Shown in pieces: positions 16,698-25,329 of a DNA stretch of 64,000 nucleotides. A program made the translations under genes and the position numbers. Within the stretch, counting starts at the first letter, position 1, and every line of letters starts with the position of its first letter. Origin of the DNA: Actinopolymorpha cephalotaxi (GTDB lineage Bacteria; Actinomycetota; Actinomycetes; Propionibacteriales; Actinopolymorphaceae); the NCBI RefSeq assembly GCF_013408535.1, contig NZ_JACBZA010000001.1:3308850-3372849 (forward strand). The letters run 5' to 3'. Below the pieces are notes generated by a model, which was not told where the DNA came from, made no database searches, and saw only the letters and a program-made list of their open reading frames with translations.

Positions 16698-17635
16698 GAA
16701 CGGTCAGATGATGCCTGCGGACCGGGGCCGTCGGGGTGGCGGTCGCGGTCGCGGGATTCGGAGGGCTCGGCAGATGGCTGCTCGGCCCGAGACTGAGATG
16801 TTCGAGCGCGTCGGTACGTCCACAGCGCTGCAGCCACGGTGACGCACGCTGGGACCGCCCACGCCGGCACTCCACTCAGCAGGGAGACGATTCGTTCCTG
16901 CGCACCGGCCTCGAGGTCGGTGGTGTCGCCGACGCCGAGTACGCCCGTGATGCCGGCGGTGCCGTCGAAGCGGAGGAAGAGCACGCCGATTGCGATGAAC
17001 AGAACGCCCGACACCAGGGAGGTGGTGTGCACCTGTAGCGGCCCCACACCGAGCATGGTGCCGCGCAGCCAGCGACGGCGCGCCAGGTGGAAACGATCCC
17101 ACAGTGCCGCCAGGACGAACAGCGGCGTAGCCATGCCCAGCGCGTAGACGGCCAGCAGGATGCTGCCACCGACCGGGGAACCCTGCGTGGCGGCCATGGT
17201 GAGGATGGCGCCGAGAGCCGGTCCGGAGCAGAAGCCGGCGAGCCCGTACACGGCGCCGAGGACGGCGATGGACAACCAGCTCCGCCGGTCACCCGCCGAG
17301 GGCCGGTGGGCAAGGCCCTGCAGCCTGCCGGCGAACGGCATCGCGAAGCTACGGCCGAACACCTGCACCAGCCCGAGGGCGATGATGGCCCAGCCGGCAA
17401 TCGAGATCAGCAGTGACCGATGGCCGTAGAAGATCGATGACACCGCGCTCACGCCTGCCCCGAGCGGTACCAGCGTCGCCAGTAGTCCGGCGTAGAAGGC
17501 CAGCGTGCGCAGGAGTTGCGCGGTCCGGGTGGCGAAGGCGTACGCGAAGAACGAGGGCAGGAGCAGCGCGCTGCACGGCGACAGCAGCGCCAGCACGCCG
17601 ACCGCGAACGCGGCGGGCAGGCTGACCTCGCTCAT
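16694..17635 (-). CDS. CcdA/DsbD-like transmembrane thiol-electron carrier
   Basis: A 313-residue integral membrane protein with six to seven hydrophobic segments. The N-terminal LLSPCSALLLPSF and the later GFCSGPALGAI are the two cysteine-containing motifs of CcdA/DsbD-beta proteins, which shuttle electrons across the membrane to extracytoplasmic thioredoxin-like partners. After about residue 260 comes a charged, low-complexity cytoplasmic tail. The ATG overlaps the stop of the DsbA-like gene (ATGA), so the two are coupled. It probably drives the redox cycle of that protein. The DsrE gene follows with a GTGA overlap. Confidence 0.85.
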   Translation of the reverse strand: MSEVSLPAAFAVGVLALLSPCSALLLPSFFAYAFATRTAQLLRTLAFYAGLLATLVPLGAGVSAVSSIFYGHRSLLISIAGWAIIALGLVQVFGRSFAMPFAGRLQGLAHRPSAGDRRSWLSIAVLGAVYGLAGFCSGPALGAILTMAATQGSPVGGSILLAVYALGMATPLFVLAALWDRFHLARRRWLRGTMLGVGPLQVHTTSLVSGVLFIAIGVLFLRFDGTAGITGVLGVGDTTDLEAGAQERIVSLLSGVPAWAVPACVTVAAALWTYRRARTSQSRAEQPSAEPSESRDRDRHPDGPGPQASSDRS

Positions 17636-18378
17636 CCGGGGTTCTTGGCGGCCTCGTCGATGACCTTCGTGAAGGTTTCGAGAGGCTGCGCGCCGATGAC
17701 GAACCGGCCGTTGATCACGAATGCGGGGGTGCCGCTGATTCCGTGCGCCTGGCCGTCGGAGAAGTCGCGTGCCACGGCGTCGGCCACCTGCTGCGACTTC
17801 AGGTCGCGACGAAACTGCGGCATGTCGAGCTTCAGTCGTTTCGCGATGCCGGCAAGGTGGTCCTCGGTCAGCTTGCCGCTGTTCGGGGGCGGTTGGTCGG
17901 CGTACAGCGCGTTGTGGAAGGGCCAGAACTTGCCCTGCATCGCCGCGGCGCGCGCCGCTTTGGCGGCCGTGAGGGACTCCGGGCCGAGGTAGGGGAAGTC
18001 CCGCCACTCGATGCGGAGCGTGCCGTTGTCGACGTACTTTCTGATCAGTTCGGGTTCGGTGTCCCGGGCGAACTTGCCGCAGAAGGGGCACTGGAAGTCG
18101 GAGTAGGCGAACATCACCACCGGCGCGTTCTCCCTGCCGAGCGCGATTGGCGCGCCGGCATTGCCGAGCGGATCTCCGGTAGTGGGACTCGGCGCCGTCG
18201 GGGAGGCGCTCGGTGAGGCCTTCGGCGTGGGGTCGTGCGTGGCTGCGGCGCTGCCCCCGTCGCCGGAGTCCCCGGTCAGTGCGGGGAGCAGCATGACTGC
18301 GGTGAACATGGCGGCGACCGCGGCGATGGCGATCGGCAGAAGCATGCGACCGCGGCTGCCGGGGGTGGGTTCAGACAC
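17632..18378 (-). CDS. DsbA-like membrane-anchored thioredoxin-fold protein
   Basis: A 248-residue protein with an N-terminal hydrophobic anchor (about residues 12-30), a Ser/Pro/Thr-rich spacer (about 35-70) and a DsbA-like domain. The active site is FQCPFCGKF, a CPFC motif; GTPAFVING is the cis-proline loop. The GTG start was chosen for AGGA upstream and overlaps the previous gene by eight bases. It probably forms or isomerises disulfides in exported proteins, with the downstream CcdA-like protein as redox partner. Confidence 0.85.
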   Translation of the reverse strand: MSEPTPGSRGRMLLPIAIAAVAAMFTAVMLLPALTGDSGDGGSAAATHDPTPKASPSASPTAPSPTTGDPLGNAGAPIALGRENAPVVMFAYSDFQCPFCGKFARDTEPELIRKYVDNGTLRIEWRDFPYLGPESLTAAKAARAAAMQGKFWPFHNALYADQPPPNSGKLTEDHLAGIAKRLKLDMPQFRRDLKSQQVADAVARDFSDGQAHGISGTPAFVINGRFVIGAQPLETFTKVIDEAAKNPG

Positions 18379-18868
18379 TGGGCGTCCTTTCCGGGGGCGT
18401 CCGTTCGGGTTGGGCGATGCGGCATTGGCGTTCACCTCGAACGCGTTGGCGCAGCGCCCAGATCAGCAGGCCGACCGCGGCGATCTGCAGAAGCGGCTGC
18501 ACCGGTTGGAACCACGTCATCGCCCCGGCGCTACCGAGGGCGAGGAGGACCACCTTGTTGCAGACCGGGCAACCGACGGCGAAGAAGGTCAGCAGCCCGC
18601 CCGCGTACCCTCCATGCGAGGTCGAAGACCGGACTGCACTGATGGGTGAGACGTACGTCGCCGTCAGCAGCCCCGCCAACGCTGACGACGCAGCGAGCGC
18701 GGGCCAGGCCCACCACGTCGGCGGCACTTCACGGCTGAACAAGGGTGTGTCGATCAGATCGGTCGGGACAGCCACCACAACCGCGAACAGGACAGCCGAG
18801 GCGAAGGCGACGCCCCAACGTCGGACGGGCCACCCCGCCAGCGGGCCGAGAATCCTCTGGGCGGGCAT
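18371..18868 (-). CDS. Membrane protein with a GCPVCNK motif
   Basis: A 165-residue protein with about four hydrophobic segments. FFAVGCPVCNKVVLL carries a CxxC pair at the edge of a membrane helix, which suggests a redox or metal-binding site. The final 25 residues are charged and proline-rich. The ATG follows the stop of the ArsR-rhodanese gene by two bases, and its own stop overlaps the DsbA-like gene, so it belongs to the thiol operon. Similar small proteins occur beside DsbA/CcdA genes in actinobacteria, but no function is assigned to this one. Confidence 0.65.
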   Translation of the reverse strand: MPAQRILGPLAGWPVRRWGVAFASAVLFAVVVAVPTDLIDTPLFSREVPPTWWAWPALAASSALAGLLTATYVSPISAVRSSTSHGGYAGGLLTFFAVGCPVCNKVVLLALGSAGAMTWFQPVQPLLQIAAVGLLIWALRQRVRGERQCRIAQPERTPPERTPSV

Positions 18869-18870
18869 GC

Positions 18871-19542
18871 TCAGGCTCCCGCTTCCACCGGGAGACCCCG
18901 CAGTCGCCACTCCAGCAGCCCGTCCTGAAGGCGTCGCGCCTGCCTGCCTTCGGCACGGAGCAGCCGTACGGCGTCGTGGGCCAGGACGCAGTAGGCGCCG
19001 CGGCAATAGGCCACGATGTCGGTGTCGACCTCCAGGGTGTTCATCCGTTCGGCGACCTCGCCGAAGGGCACCGACACCGCACCCGGGATATGTCCGGCGG
19101 CGTACTCCTCTGGCGGGCGCACGTCGAGCAGGAGCACGTCACCGGCGGCCAACCGCTCGAGGAGCTCCTCCCTCGTCACCTCCTCGACGTCGCCGAGCCC
19201 GCTCACGCCGAGGTAGGCATCCAGCGCCTTGTCCACATCAGCGGAGTGCTCGCGGGCGACGGCCTGCATCGAGGCGTACAGGGTGGCCACATCCTGGCCG
19301 GCGAGGCTGTAGTAAATCTTCGTGCCCTCCCGGCGAGTCCTGACCAGGTTGGAGATCTTGAGTACCTGCAGGTGCGCCGACGCGGTGCTCAGGCCGAGGC
19401 CGGCCTCCCGAGCGAGGGAGTCGACCGTGCGCTCTCCCTGACTCAGCAGATCGATGAGCTCAAGGCGTTTCGCGCTGGCGAACGCCTTCCCCACGACGGC
19501 CAGCTGGTCGAAGAGCGCTGCTCTGCGGTTCGAATCGGGCAT
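18871..19542 (-). CDS. ArsR-family regulator fused to a rhodanese domain
   Basis: A 223-residue protein. Residues about 10-95 are an ArsR-type winged helix (KRLELIDLLSQGERTVDSLA, then STASAHLQVLKISNLV). Residues about 115-215 are a rhodanese domain, with LLLDVRPPEEYAAGHIPGA and active-site loop YCRGAYCVLA, whose first Cys is the persulfide-carrying residue and whose second may allow a disulfide. The ATG has GGAGG upstream; longer frames are rejected. Regulator-rhodanese fusions of this kind are thought to sense sulfane sulfur. It is first in the thiol operon and probably controls it. Confidence 0.85.
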   Translation of the reverse strand: MPDSNRRAALFDQLAVVGKAFASAKRLELIDLLSQGERTVDSLAREAGLGLSTASAHLQVLKISNLVRTRREGTKIYYSLAGQDVATLYASMQAVAREHSADVDKALDAYLGVSGLGDVEEVTREELLERLAAGDVLLLDVRPPEEYAAGHIPGAVSVPFGEVAERMNTLEVDTDIVAYCRGAYCVLAHDAVRLLRAEGRQARRLQDGLLEWRLRGLPVEAGA

Positions 19543-19549
19543 CCGTCCT

Positions 19550-19563
19550 CCAGAAATCTCTGG
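19550..19563 (-). promoter_or_regulatory. Palindrome next to the ArsR-rhodanese start, possible operator
   Basis: CCAGAAATCTCTGG has 5-base arms (CCAGA/TCTGG) around a 4-base centre and overlaps the start of the ribosome binding site of the regulator gene. Its position would suit autorepression. It is short and could be chance. Confidence 0.3.
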
Positions 19564-19789
19564 AATACCGTACAACGGCCGTCCGTCGTTCGTCCCACGG
19601 GTGCGAACTTGTCGAGGCCCACCGTCGTCCACGTGGCTGCGGCTCGCAGATGGAGCGAACCAACGTCTCGCAGGTGGGAGTCCGGGAGGAGTCGGCGGTG
19701 GGCTCGCGTCTTCGTTCCGCCCCGTTTGCCCGGGGCAGGGACGCCGGGTCGTCGGGAGGCGGCCTATTCCGACCGGACCGGGAGGGCTC

Positions 19790-20088
19790 ATGGGTACGTC
19801 GGCGTCGCCTCGGGGGTTGTCGTCGGCGCAGGCGCGCGCCCTCCTGGACCAGGTGGGGCCGAACGCGGTTCCGGAGGAACGGCCGAGCGTTCTCGTCCGG
19901 GCCGTACGGAGGCTGTGGGCGCCGGTCCCCTGGATGCTCGAGGCCACCATCGTGCTCGAGCTGGCTCTGGCCAAGTGGCTGGAAGCCGGCATCGTCGGTT
20001 CGTCGCCGTGGGCGTTGGTGCGTTCGCCACCGATCTTGTCAAGGTGCCGGCCTTCCGTGCTCTCGGCATGCACCAGGCGGGACGGTGA
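19790..20088 (+). pseudogene. Internally deleted P-type cation ATPase
   Basis: From an ATG with GGGAGGG upstream, the frame reads GLSSAQARALLDQVGPNAVP, then RRLWAPVPWMLEATIVLELA and LAKWLEAGIV. These are the N-terminal segments of proton-pumping type P-type ATPases. After about 75 codons the similarity breaks. In another frame the DNA then gives AFATDLVKVPAFRALGMHQ and a stop, which looks like the extreme C-terminus of the same family. Almost the whole catalytic core is missing. It is a remnant produced by one large internal deletion. Confidence 0.6.
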
Positions 20089-20104
20089 CCTGCCGTGCAC
20101 CGGC

Positions 20105-20314
20105 TCAGGCCTTCGCCTCCGGCGCCGCGGAGAGGAAGAGGTCCTGCAGGTCCTCGTCGGCGCGGTCGAGACTGTGTGACACGGCCGTCAGGTGGGTCAG
20201 CAGCTCGGGGCAACCGCCGTTGGTCTTCATCATCTCGATCGCGCACTCGAGTTGGCCGCGTGCGCGTTTGATGCGGATCAGCGCGTCGCTTGCCGGCTGT
20301 GGCTTGATCTGCAT
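20105..20314 (-). CDS. Short CsoR-family protein lacking the second thiol
   Basis: A 69-residue CsoR/FrmR-type protein: IKRARGQLECAIEMM and NGGCPELLTHLTAVSHSLDRA match the first two helices. Compared with the regulator further right, about 18 residues carrying the second conserved Cys and the His/Gly position are absent (DRA joins directly to DEDLQDLFLS). Cys35 matches the first ligand; Cys24 is extra. Copper coordination by the CsoR Cys-His-Cys set is therefore not possible. The ATG is chosen for AAGGAGG seven bases upstream. It may be a degenerate or specialised regulator. Confidence 0.7.
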   Translation of the reverse strand: MQIKPQPASDALIRIKRARGQLECAIEMMKTNGGCPELLTHLTAVSHSLDRADEDLQDLFLSAAPEAKA

Positions 20315-20378
20315 GTCCGACACCTCCTTGCGTAAGACGTGGGTGGCAACTTGACCGACACGGTGAACGACCGGGCTG

Positions 20379-20969
20379 TCATGCGGACCGTCCCGTGGGC
20401 AGCCGGCCGAGGACGGTCTCGGCGGTGGGTTCGTCGCCCCGGTTGTAGGGCAGGCGGGCCAGCAGGCGACCCATCATGCAGTTGTCGGTGGCCCCGGCGA
20501 ACGTCAGGCCGGCGCCGACGAACACGGCGAGCGCAAGCATCCACGGCACCAGCAGGCTGGTCAGCGTTCCGAGGAGGACGAGAAGGCCGGCGGCCAGGCG
20601 TACCTGCCGCTCGATGGCCCACCGTCGGCGCCCGTGGACGACGTCGCCGCCGGCCGTGGCGAAGGCGGGCACGCCGCCGTCCAGGACGTGCAGGCCGTCC
20701 ATGCCGGCTGCGGCGAGGCGCTTCCTCGCCTGATCGGCCCGGACGCCGGACTGGCACACGAGCACGACCCGGTGGCCGAGGCGTTCACGCAACTGGTCGG
20801 CGTGCTCGTCGAGAAGTCGGAGCGGCACGTTGTACGAACCCCGGATGTGCGCGGACTCGAACTCCGCAGGAGTGCGTACGTCGACGACGGTCACCGCATC
20901 GGCACGGTGGGGGTCGGCTAGCCAGCCGGCAACCGTCGTCGCGTCGACCTGATGCGTTGCCTGAGTCAT
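20379..20969 (-). CDS. YgaP-like rhodanese with C-terminal membrane segment
   Basis: A 196-residue protein. Residues about 10-105 are a rhodanese domain, with TVVDVRTPAEFESAHIRGS and active-site loop VCQSGVRADQA. Residues about 120-165 hold two hydrophobic helices of the DUF2892 type, as in YgaP. It probably transfers sulfane sulfur at the membrane. The ATG has AGGA upstream; a GTG 12 bases earlier is less likely. Its first 18 codons and about 45 bases of leader are repeated in inverted orientation near 22.4-22.5 kb. It lies between the short CsoR-like gene and the CstR-like gene. Confidence 0.85.
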   Translation of the reverse strand: MTQATHQVDATTVAGWLADPHRADAVTVVDVRTPAEFESAHIRGSYNVPLRLLDEHADQLRERLGHRVVLVCQSGVRADQARKRLAAAGMDGLHVLDGGVPAFATAGGDVVHGRRRWAIERQVRLAAGLLVLLGTLTSLLVPWMLALAVFVGAGLTFAGATDNCMMGRLLARLPYNRGDEPTAETVLGRLPTGRSA

Positions 20970-21013
20970 GTGGATCCTCACGGGTTCTCAGTGTCAAGCC
21001 CGGCTTTGCGGGC
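20919..21013 (-). repeat. Inverted duplication, left arm
   Basis: On the minus strand this arm contains GCCCGCAAAGCCGGGCT, then a spacer and the first 18 codons of the YgaP-like gene. The right arm, on the plus strand near 22.4-22.5 kb, has the same order with scattered differences. The two arms face each other around the CstR-like and GntR genes. Confidence 0.7.
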
Positions 21014-21109
21014 GGAATCGTAACTGTCGTTGATGAGCGCGACCTGCCTTTAGTCGGAGCCGCAGCAGTCCAGACGTCGCCGTCGGATAGATCGTCCAGG
21101 CGTTCGCGG

Positions 21110-21529
<420 letters not shown>

Positions 21530-21562
21530 TCAAACCCGCGGTACCGGCAAGGAGTGTCGACT

Positions 21563-22399
21563 ATGGCTGGACCTGAGGGCACCACTCGCGGAGATCCGAC
21601 GTCTCGGGGGGTTGACCGCACAAGCGCCCTACCTCTCTGGGCCCAGATCTACGACGACCTGCGTCGTCGACTCGACGCCGGCGCGTTCACCGCCGCGTTT
21701 CCGGGAGAACTCTCCCTCGTACGCGAGTACGGCGTAAGCAGACATACCGTGCGCGAAGCACTGCGCAAGCTACGCAGTGAAGGACTCGTCACCGCTGAAC
21801 GAGGACGCTCCCCCATGCCCGTCCAACCCGCCGAGATCGAACAGCCCCTGGGGACCCTCTACAGCCTGTTCGCCTCCGTGGAGGCAGCTGGGCACACCCA
21901 GCACAGCGTCGTAATGGCACTCGACATCCGCGCCGACGGAGTCGTCACCACCCGCCTTGGCCTGGAGGAGTCCACCCCCCTCCTGTACCTAGCTCGCCTA
22001 CGCCTTGCCGACAGCGAACCGCTTGCGATCGACCGGGTCTGGTTGCCCGCCAGCATCGCTGCCCCCCTACTCGAAGCCGACTTCGCCAACACTGCCCTGT
22101 ACCACGAACTCGACACGCGCTGTGGGACACGCCTGTCCAGAGGTCACGAACGCCTCCGCGCTGTCATACCTACTCCAGCGGAGCAAGAACTGCTCGACAT
22201 GCCCGAGGGCACCGCAGCGTTCGCAATTGACAGGCTCGCGTATTCGGTCGATCGGGCCGTCGAATGGCGTCAAACCCTGGTGCGCGGAGACCGCTTCGGA
22301 GTTACGTCGGGCTTTTCCGCGCGCAGTGGACACCTCATCGTTACAGGCGGCCGGGATACGAACAACGAGAACGGGCCGTCAGCACTACTCCTGAGCTGA
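21563..22399 (+). CDS. GntR-family regulator, HutC subfamily
   Basis: A 278-residue regulator. Residues about 25-90 form the GntR winged helix (FPGELSLVREYGVSRHTVREALRKLRSEG). Residues about 110-255 match the UTRA effector domain (LEESTPLLYLARLRLADSEPLAIDRVWLP, then TAFAIDRLAYSVDRAVEWRQTLVRGDRF). The ATG is chosen for AAGGAG eight bases upstream. It diverges from the CstR-like gene and lies between the arms of the inverted duplication. No sugar- or amine-metabolism gene is next to it, so its ligand cannot be inferred; it may have arrived with the rearrangement. Confidence 0.85.
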   Translation: MAGPEGTTRGDPTSRGVDRTSALPLWAQIYDDLRRRLDAGAFTAAFPGELSLVREYGVSRHTVREALRKLRSEGLVTAERGRSPMPVQPAEIEQPLGTLYSLFASVEAAGHTQHSVVMALDIRADGVVTTRLGLEESTPLLYLARLRLADSEPLAIDRVWLPASIAAPLLEADFANTALYHELDTRCGTRLSRGHERLRAVIPTPAEQELLDMPEGTAAFAIDRLAYSVDRAVEWRQTLVRGDRFGVTSGFSARSGHLIVTGGRDTNNENGPSALLLS

Positions 22400-22415
22400 C
22401 CGGCCACTCGACTCT

Positions 22416-22516
22416 GCCCGCAAAGCCGGGCTCGACACCAAGACCCCGTAAGGAAACCCAATGACCCAGGCAAGCCACCAGCTCGACGCACCGACCGTCA
22501 CCGGCCGGCTCGCGTG
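22416..22516 (+). repeat. Inverted duplication, right arm
   Basis: Starts with GCCCGCAAAGCCGGGCT, identical to the left arm over 17 bases, and continues with diverged leader sequence and an 18-codon copy of the rhodanese N-terminus. It stops at the start of the TauE gene. The order rhodanese start then TauE suggests that a full rhodanese gene once preceded TauE here. Confidence 0.7.
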
Positions 22517-22517
22517 A
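22461..22517 (+). pseudogene. 18-codon rhodanese remnant, now a leader ORF for TauE
   Basis: The frame reads MTQASHQLDAPTVTGRLA and stop; 13 of 18 residues match the start of the YgaP-like protein. AAGGA lies upstream of its ATG, so it is probably translated. Its TGA overlaps the GTG start of the TauE gene as GTGA, and TauE has no ribosome binding site of its own. The remnant may therefore couple translation of TauE. Confidence 0.6.
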
Positions 22518-23296
22518 CCGCGGCACTCCTGCTCGGGCTGCTCATCGGCGTCCTGCTGGGGCTGCTGGGCGGAGGCGGTTCGATCTTGGCCGTTCCCGCC
22601 CTGGTCTACGGCGTGGGAATGCCGCTGCGCACCGCGATCCCCACCTCCCTGCTCGTCGTGGGCGTCTCCGCGCTCACCGGCCTCATCCCACGCCTGCGGA
22701 CCGGGCAGATCCAGTGGCGGATCGCCGCGGTGTTCGGCCTCTCTGGCGCGGCAGCCGCCTTCGGCGGTGCCGCTGTCAACCGACTGTTGCCCCCGTGGGT
22801 CGTACTCGCCGGTTTCGCCGTCCTGATGGTCGCCGCCGGTCTACGCATGCTGCGCGAACCCTCCGACACCGGTGGCGCCTGTGCCCTGCCCGGTGGTGGC
22901 GTCCACTGGCAGACCTGCCTGCCCAAGGCCATCGCCACCGGAGCCGTTGTCGGCTTCCTCACCGGCCTGTTCGGCGTCGGCGGCGGCTTCCTCATCGTTC
23001 CCGCGCTCGTGCTACTCCTCGGCCTGCCGATGACAGCGGCGGTCGGCACCTCGCTGGTCATCGTCGCCGTGAACGCCGCCGCCGGGTTCGTCGCCTACGC
23101 CGGCCAGGTCACCCTCGACTACACCCTCACCGCCGCGTTCGCCGGAAGTGCGATCGTCGGCTCCCTCGTCGCCGGACGGGCCGCCACGCGACTGAACGCC
23201 GGCCGGCTACGCCGCTGGTTCGCCTACCTCGTCCTCGCCGTCGCGGCCCTCGTCGTCGTACTCCTGATCATCGACCCCGCCGCCATCGAAAAGTAG
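22514..23296 (+). CDS. TauE/SafE-family sulfite or sulfur-compound permease
   Basis: A 260-residue membrane protein with about eight hydrophobic segments. Two glycine-rich repeats, LLGLLGGGGSILAVPALVY near the N-terminus and TGLFGVGGGFLIVPALVLL in the middle, are the hallmark of the TauE/SafE family. Members in cst-type operons are proposed to export sulfite or take up organosulfur compounds. The GTG start overlaps the remnant ORF in front of it (GTGA). The cluster context, with rhodaneses and a persulfide dioxygenase that makes sulfite, favours sulfite export. This is inference. Confidence 0.88.
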   Translation: MTAALLLGLLIGVLLGLLGGGGSILAVPALVYGVGMPLRTAIPTSLLVVGVSALTGLIPRLRTGQIQWRIAAVFGLSGAAAAFGGAAVNRLLPPWVVLAGFAVLMVAAGLRMLREPSDTGGACALPGGGVHWQTCLPKAIATGAVVGFLTGLFGVGGGFLIVPALVLLLGLPMTAAVGTSLVIVAVNAAAGFVAYAGQVTLDYTLTAAFAGSAIVGSLVAGRAATRLNAGRLRRWFAYLVLAVAALVVVLLIIDPAAIEK

Positions 23297-23433
23297 CGGC
23301 TATCGCTGCAGGGACGGCCCGCTCCTGGTGTGGTTGCCGTGCATCTACGGCACCGCCGCGTGAACCTGCCTTTCGTAAGGAACTCCTCAGCGGCGGAGCG
23401 CCTGCCGTCTGCCCGACCACCTCGAACCTGGAA

Positions 23434-23447
23434 TACCCCCCGGGGTG
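23434..23447 (+). promoter_or_regulatory. CsoR/CstR-type operator, first site before the rhodanese gene
   Basis: TACCCCCCGGGGTG, a GC-tract palindrome of the CsoR-family type, lies about 70 bases upstream of the rhodanese start and just before a TTGACT that could be a -35 element. Confidence 0.65.
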
Positions 23448-23468
23448 TTACGGTTGACTCTGGTCGGG

Positions 23469-23482
23469 TACCCCGGTGGGTA
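23469..23482 (+). promoter_or_regulatory. CsoR/CstR-type operator, second site before the rhodanese gene
   Basis: TACCCCGGTGGGTA, spaced 35 bases from the first site (about three helical turns centre to centre). It lies downstream of TTGACT, where a bound repressor would block the promoter. Together with the site at the CstR-like gene this defines a probable regulon. Confidence 0.7.
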
Positions 23483-23516
23483 TCCTGGAAGGACCGACGA
23501 GAGGAGCAGCGAGACC

Positions 23517-23861
23517 ATGGCCCCGAACCGCCCAGACGCCACGCCCGAGGTCGACCTTGATCAGCTTGCCGCCGCACTCGGCTCCGGCGCGGCCCTGATC
23601 GATGTTCGCGAGATGAACGAATACGTCGCCGGGCATGTACCAGGTGCCGTGCTCATCCCGATGGGCCAACTTCCTACTCGGCTGGGCGAACTCACCAAAC
23701 ACGCCCCCATCTATGTCATTTGCGCCTCCGGCAACCGCAGCGCCGCGATGACCGACTTCCTCAACCGGACCGGCTTCGACGCGTACTCCGTCGCCGGCGG
23801 CACCAAGGGCTGGGCCCACTCCCGTCGGCCGGTCGACACCGGCATGCCACGACATGCCTGA
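23517..23861 (+). CDS. Single-domain rhodanese
   Basis: A 114-residue rhodanese-fold protein. ALIDVREMNEYVAGHVPGAV is the entry motif, and the active-site loop is VICASGNRSAAM with the catalytic Cys at about residue 68. The ATG is preceded by GAGGAG. It would move sulfane sulfur between persulfide carriers. Two operator-like palindromes lie in its promoter region, and the persulfide dioxygenase gene follows 43 bases downstream, so the two are probably one transcript under the CstR-like repressor. Confidence 0.87.
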   Translation: MAPNRPDATPEVDLDQLAAALGSGAALIDVREMNEYVAGHVPGAVLIPMGQLPTRLGELTKHAPIYVICASGNRSAAMTDFLNRTGFDAYSVAGGTKGWAHSRRPVDTGMPRHA

Positions 23862-23904
23862 CAGCCCGACCTCCACCAGCCGACACATACGTGCGGAGAC
23901 CGAC

Positions 23905-25308
23905 ATGACCCAGACCACCAGCGCCCGTACAAGCAACACCAAGCTGAGCGTGCTCCCCCTCGAGACCCCCACTTTGGGAGACCGCAGCTACGTCGTTCAC
24001 GACGGCCAAGTCGCGTTCGTGGTGGATCCCCAGCGCGACATCGATCGGGTCCTCGAACTACTCGAACACCACCGGGTTCGGTTGACCCACGTGTTCGAGA
24101 CCCACATCCACAACGACTACGTCACCGGCGGTCTCGCCCTTGCGCGCAGGACCGGCGCCACCTACATGGTCAACGGTGACGACGACGTGTCGTTCGACCG
24201 AACCCCTGTTCGCGACGGGCAGATCGTGCAGGTCGGCGACCGGATGCGCGTCACTGCGGTGGCCACGCCCGGCCACACCTACACCCACCTGTCATACGTG
24301 CTTCACGACCAGCAGGTCGGCGAGCAGGTCGCGGTCTTCTCCGGCGGTTCACTCCTGTACGGCGCGACCGGCCGACCCGACCTCCTGGGAGCAGACCACA
24401 CCCACCAGCTGGTCCGCCTCCAACACGCGTCGGCGCACGAACTCGCCACGAAATTGCCGGAATCCGCCGAGCTGTACCCGACGCACGGATTCGGTTCCTT
24501 CTGCTCGGCCACCCAGTCCGACGCGACGGCATCAACCATCGGGCAGGAGAAGATCAGCAATCCGGTCCTGACCCAGGACGAGGAGACCTACGTCCGCGAA
24601 CTGCTGGCGGGCCTTGGCGCATACCCGGCCTACTACGCCCACATGGCACCTGCGAACGCGGCCGGCCCGTCCGAGCCGGACCTGTCCCCGCCCACTCCGG
24701 CGGATCCGGACGAGGTACGACGCAGGATCGAGGCCGGAGAGTGGGTTGTCGACCTGCGCAACCGGACCCTGTTCGCAGCCGGCCACGTACCCGGCAGCCT
24801 CAACTTCGGCGTCGACGGAGGCTTCGCCACCTACCTCGGATGGCTCATCGAGTGGGGCACACCTCTCACCCTCCTCGGCGAGACCGCCGACGACGTGGCG
24901 ACCGCGCAACGCGAACTCGTCCGCATCGGCATAGATCGTCCAGCGGCTGCCGCGACCGGCCGGCCCGAGGACTGGACCAGCCACGACCTCGCGAGCTTTC
25001 CCACCGCCACCTTCGCCGACCTGGCCCAGGTGCGCCATCACCGGCCGGTGACGGTGCTGGACGTCCGCCGGGCCGACGAGTACGCCGCCGCGCGCATCGA
25101 GGGCGCGATCAACATCCCCATCCACGAACTCCCCCGCCGACTGGCCGACGTGCCCGCGGGCGAGGTGTGGGTGCACTGCGCCGGCGGCTACCGAGCCTCG
25201 GTTGCCGCGTCCCTGCTCGACGCGGCCGGTCATCCGCTGGTCGCCATCGACGACAGCTTCGACAACGCCCGCAAGGTCGGGTTGCACCTCGTCGGCCCCG
25301 ACAGCTGA
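23905..25308 (+). CDS. CstB-like persulfide dioxygenase with rhodanese domains
   Basis: A 467-residue fusion. The N-terminal metallo-beta-lactamase domain has ETHIHNDYVTGG, the reduced metal motif of ETHE1-type non-haem iron dioxygenases, plus GHTYTHLSY and YPTHGFGSFC. Two rhodanese-like repeats follow: the first (about 270-360) has no active-site Cys; the second (about 380-460) has VHCAGGYRAS. This is the CstB arrangement. The enzyme would oxidise low-molecular-weight persulfides to sulfite and thiol or thiosulfate. The ATG has GGAG upstream; an earlier in-frame start overlapping the rhodanese gene is less likely. It is the key enzyme of the sulfide-detoxification cluster. Confidence 0.88.
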   Translation: MTQTTSARTSNTKLSVLPLETPTLGDRSYVVHDGQVAFVVDPQRDIDRVLELLEHHRVRLTHVFETHIHNDYVTGGLALARRTGATYMVNGDDDVSFDRTPVRDGQIVQVGDRMRVTAVATPGHTYTHLSYVLHDQQVGEQVAVFSGGSLLYGATGRPDLLGADHTHQLVRLQHASAHELATKLPESAELYPTHGFGSFCSATQSDATASTIGQEKISNPVLTQDEETYVRELLAGLGAYPAYYAHMAPANAAGPSEPDLSPPTPADPDEVRRRIEAGEWVVDLRNRTLFAAGHVPGSLNFGVDGGFATYLGWLIEWGTPLTLLGETADDVATAQRELVRIGIDRPAAAATGRPEDWTSHDLASFPTATFADLAQVRHHRPVTVLDVRRADEYAAARIEGAINIPIHELPRRLADVPAGEVWVHCAGGYRASVAASLLDAAGHPLVAIDDSFDNARKVGLHLVGPDS

Positions 25309-25329
25309 TGAAGCAACGGAGCGCAGCGA

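Noticed and set aside
23454-23486. A TTGACT/TATCCT promoter for the rhodanese gene
   Set aside because: The spacer would be 21 bases, too long for a standard promoter, so only the operators are listed as features.
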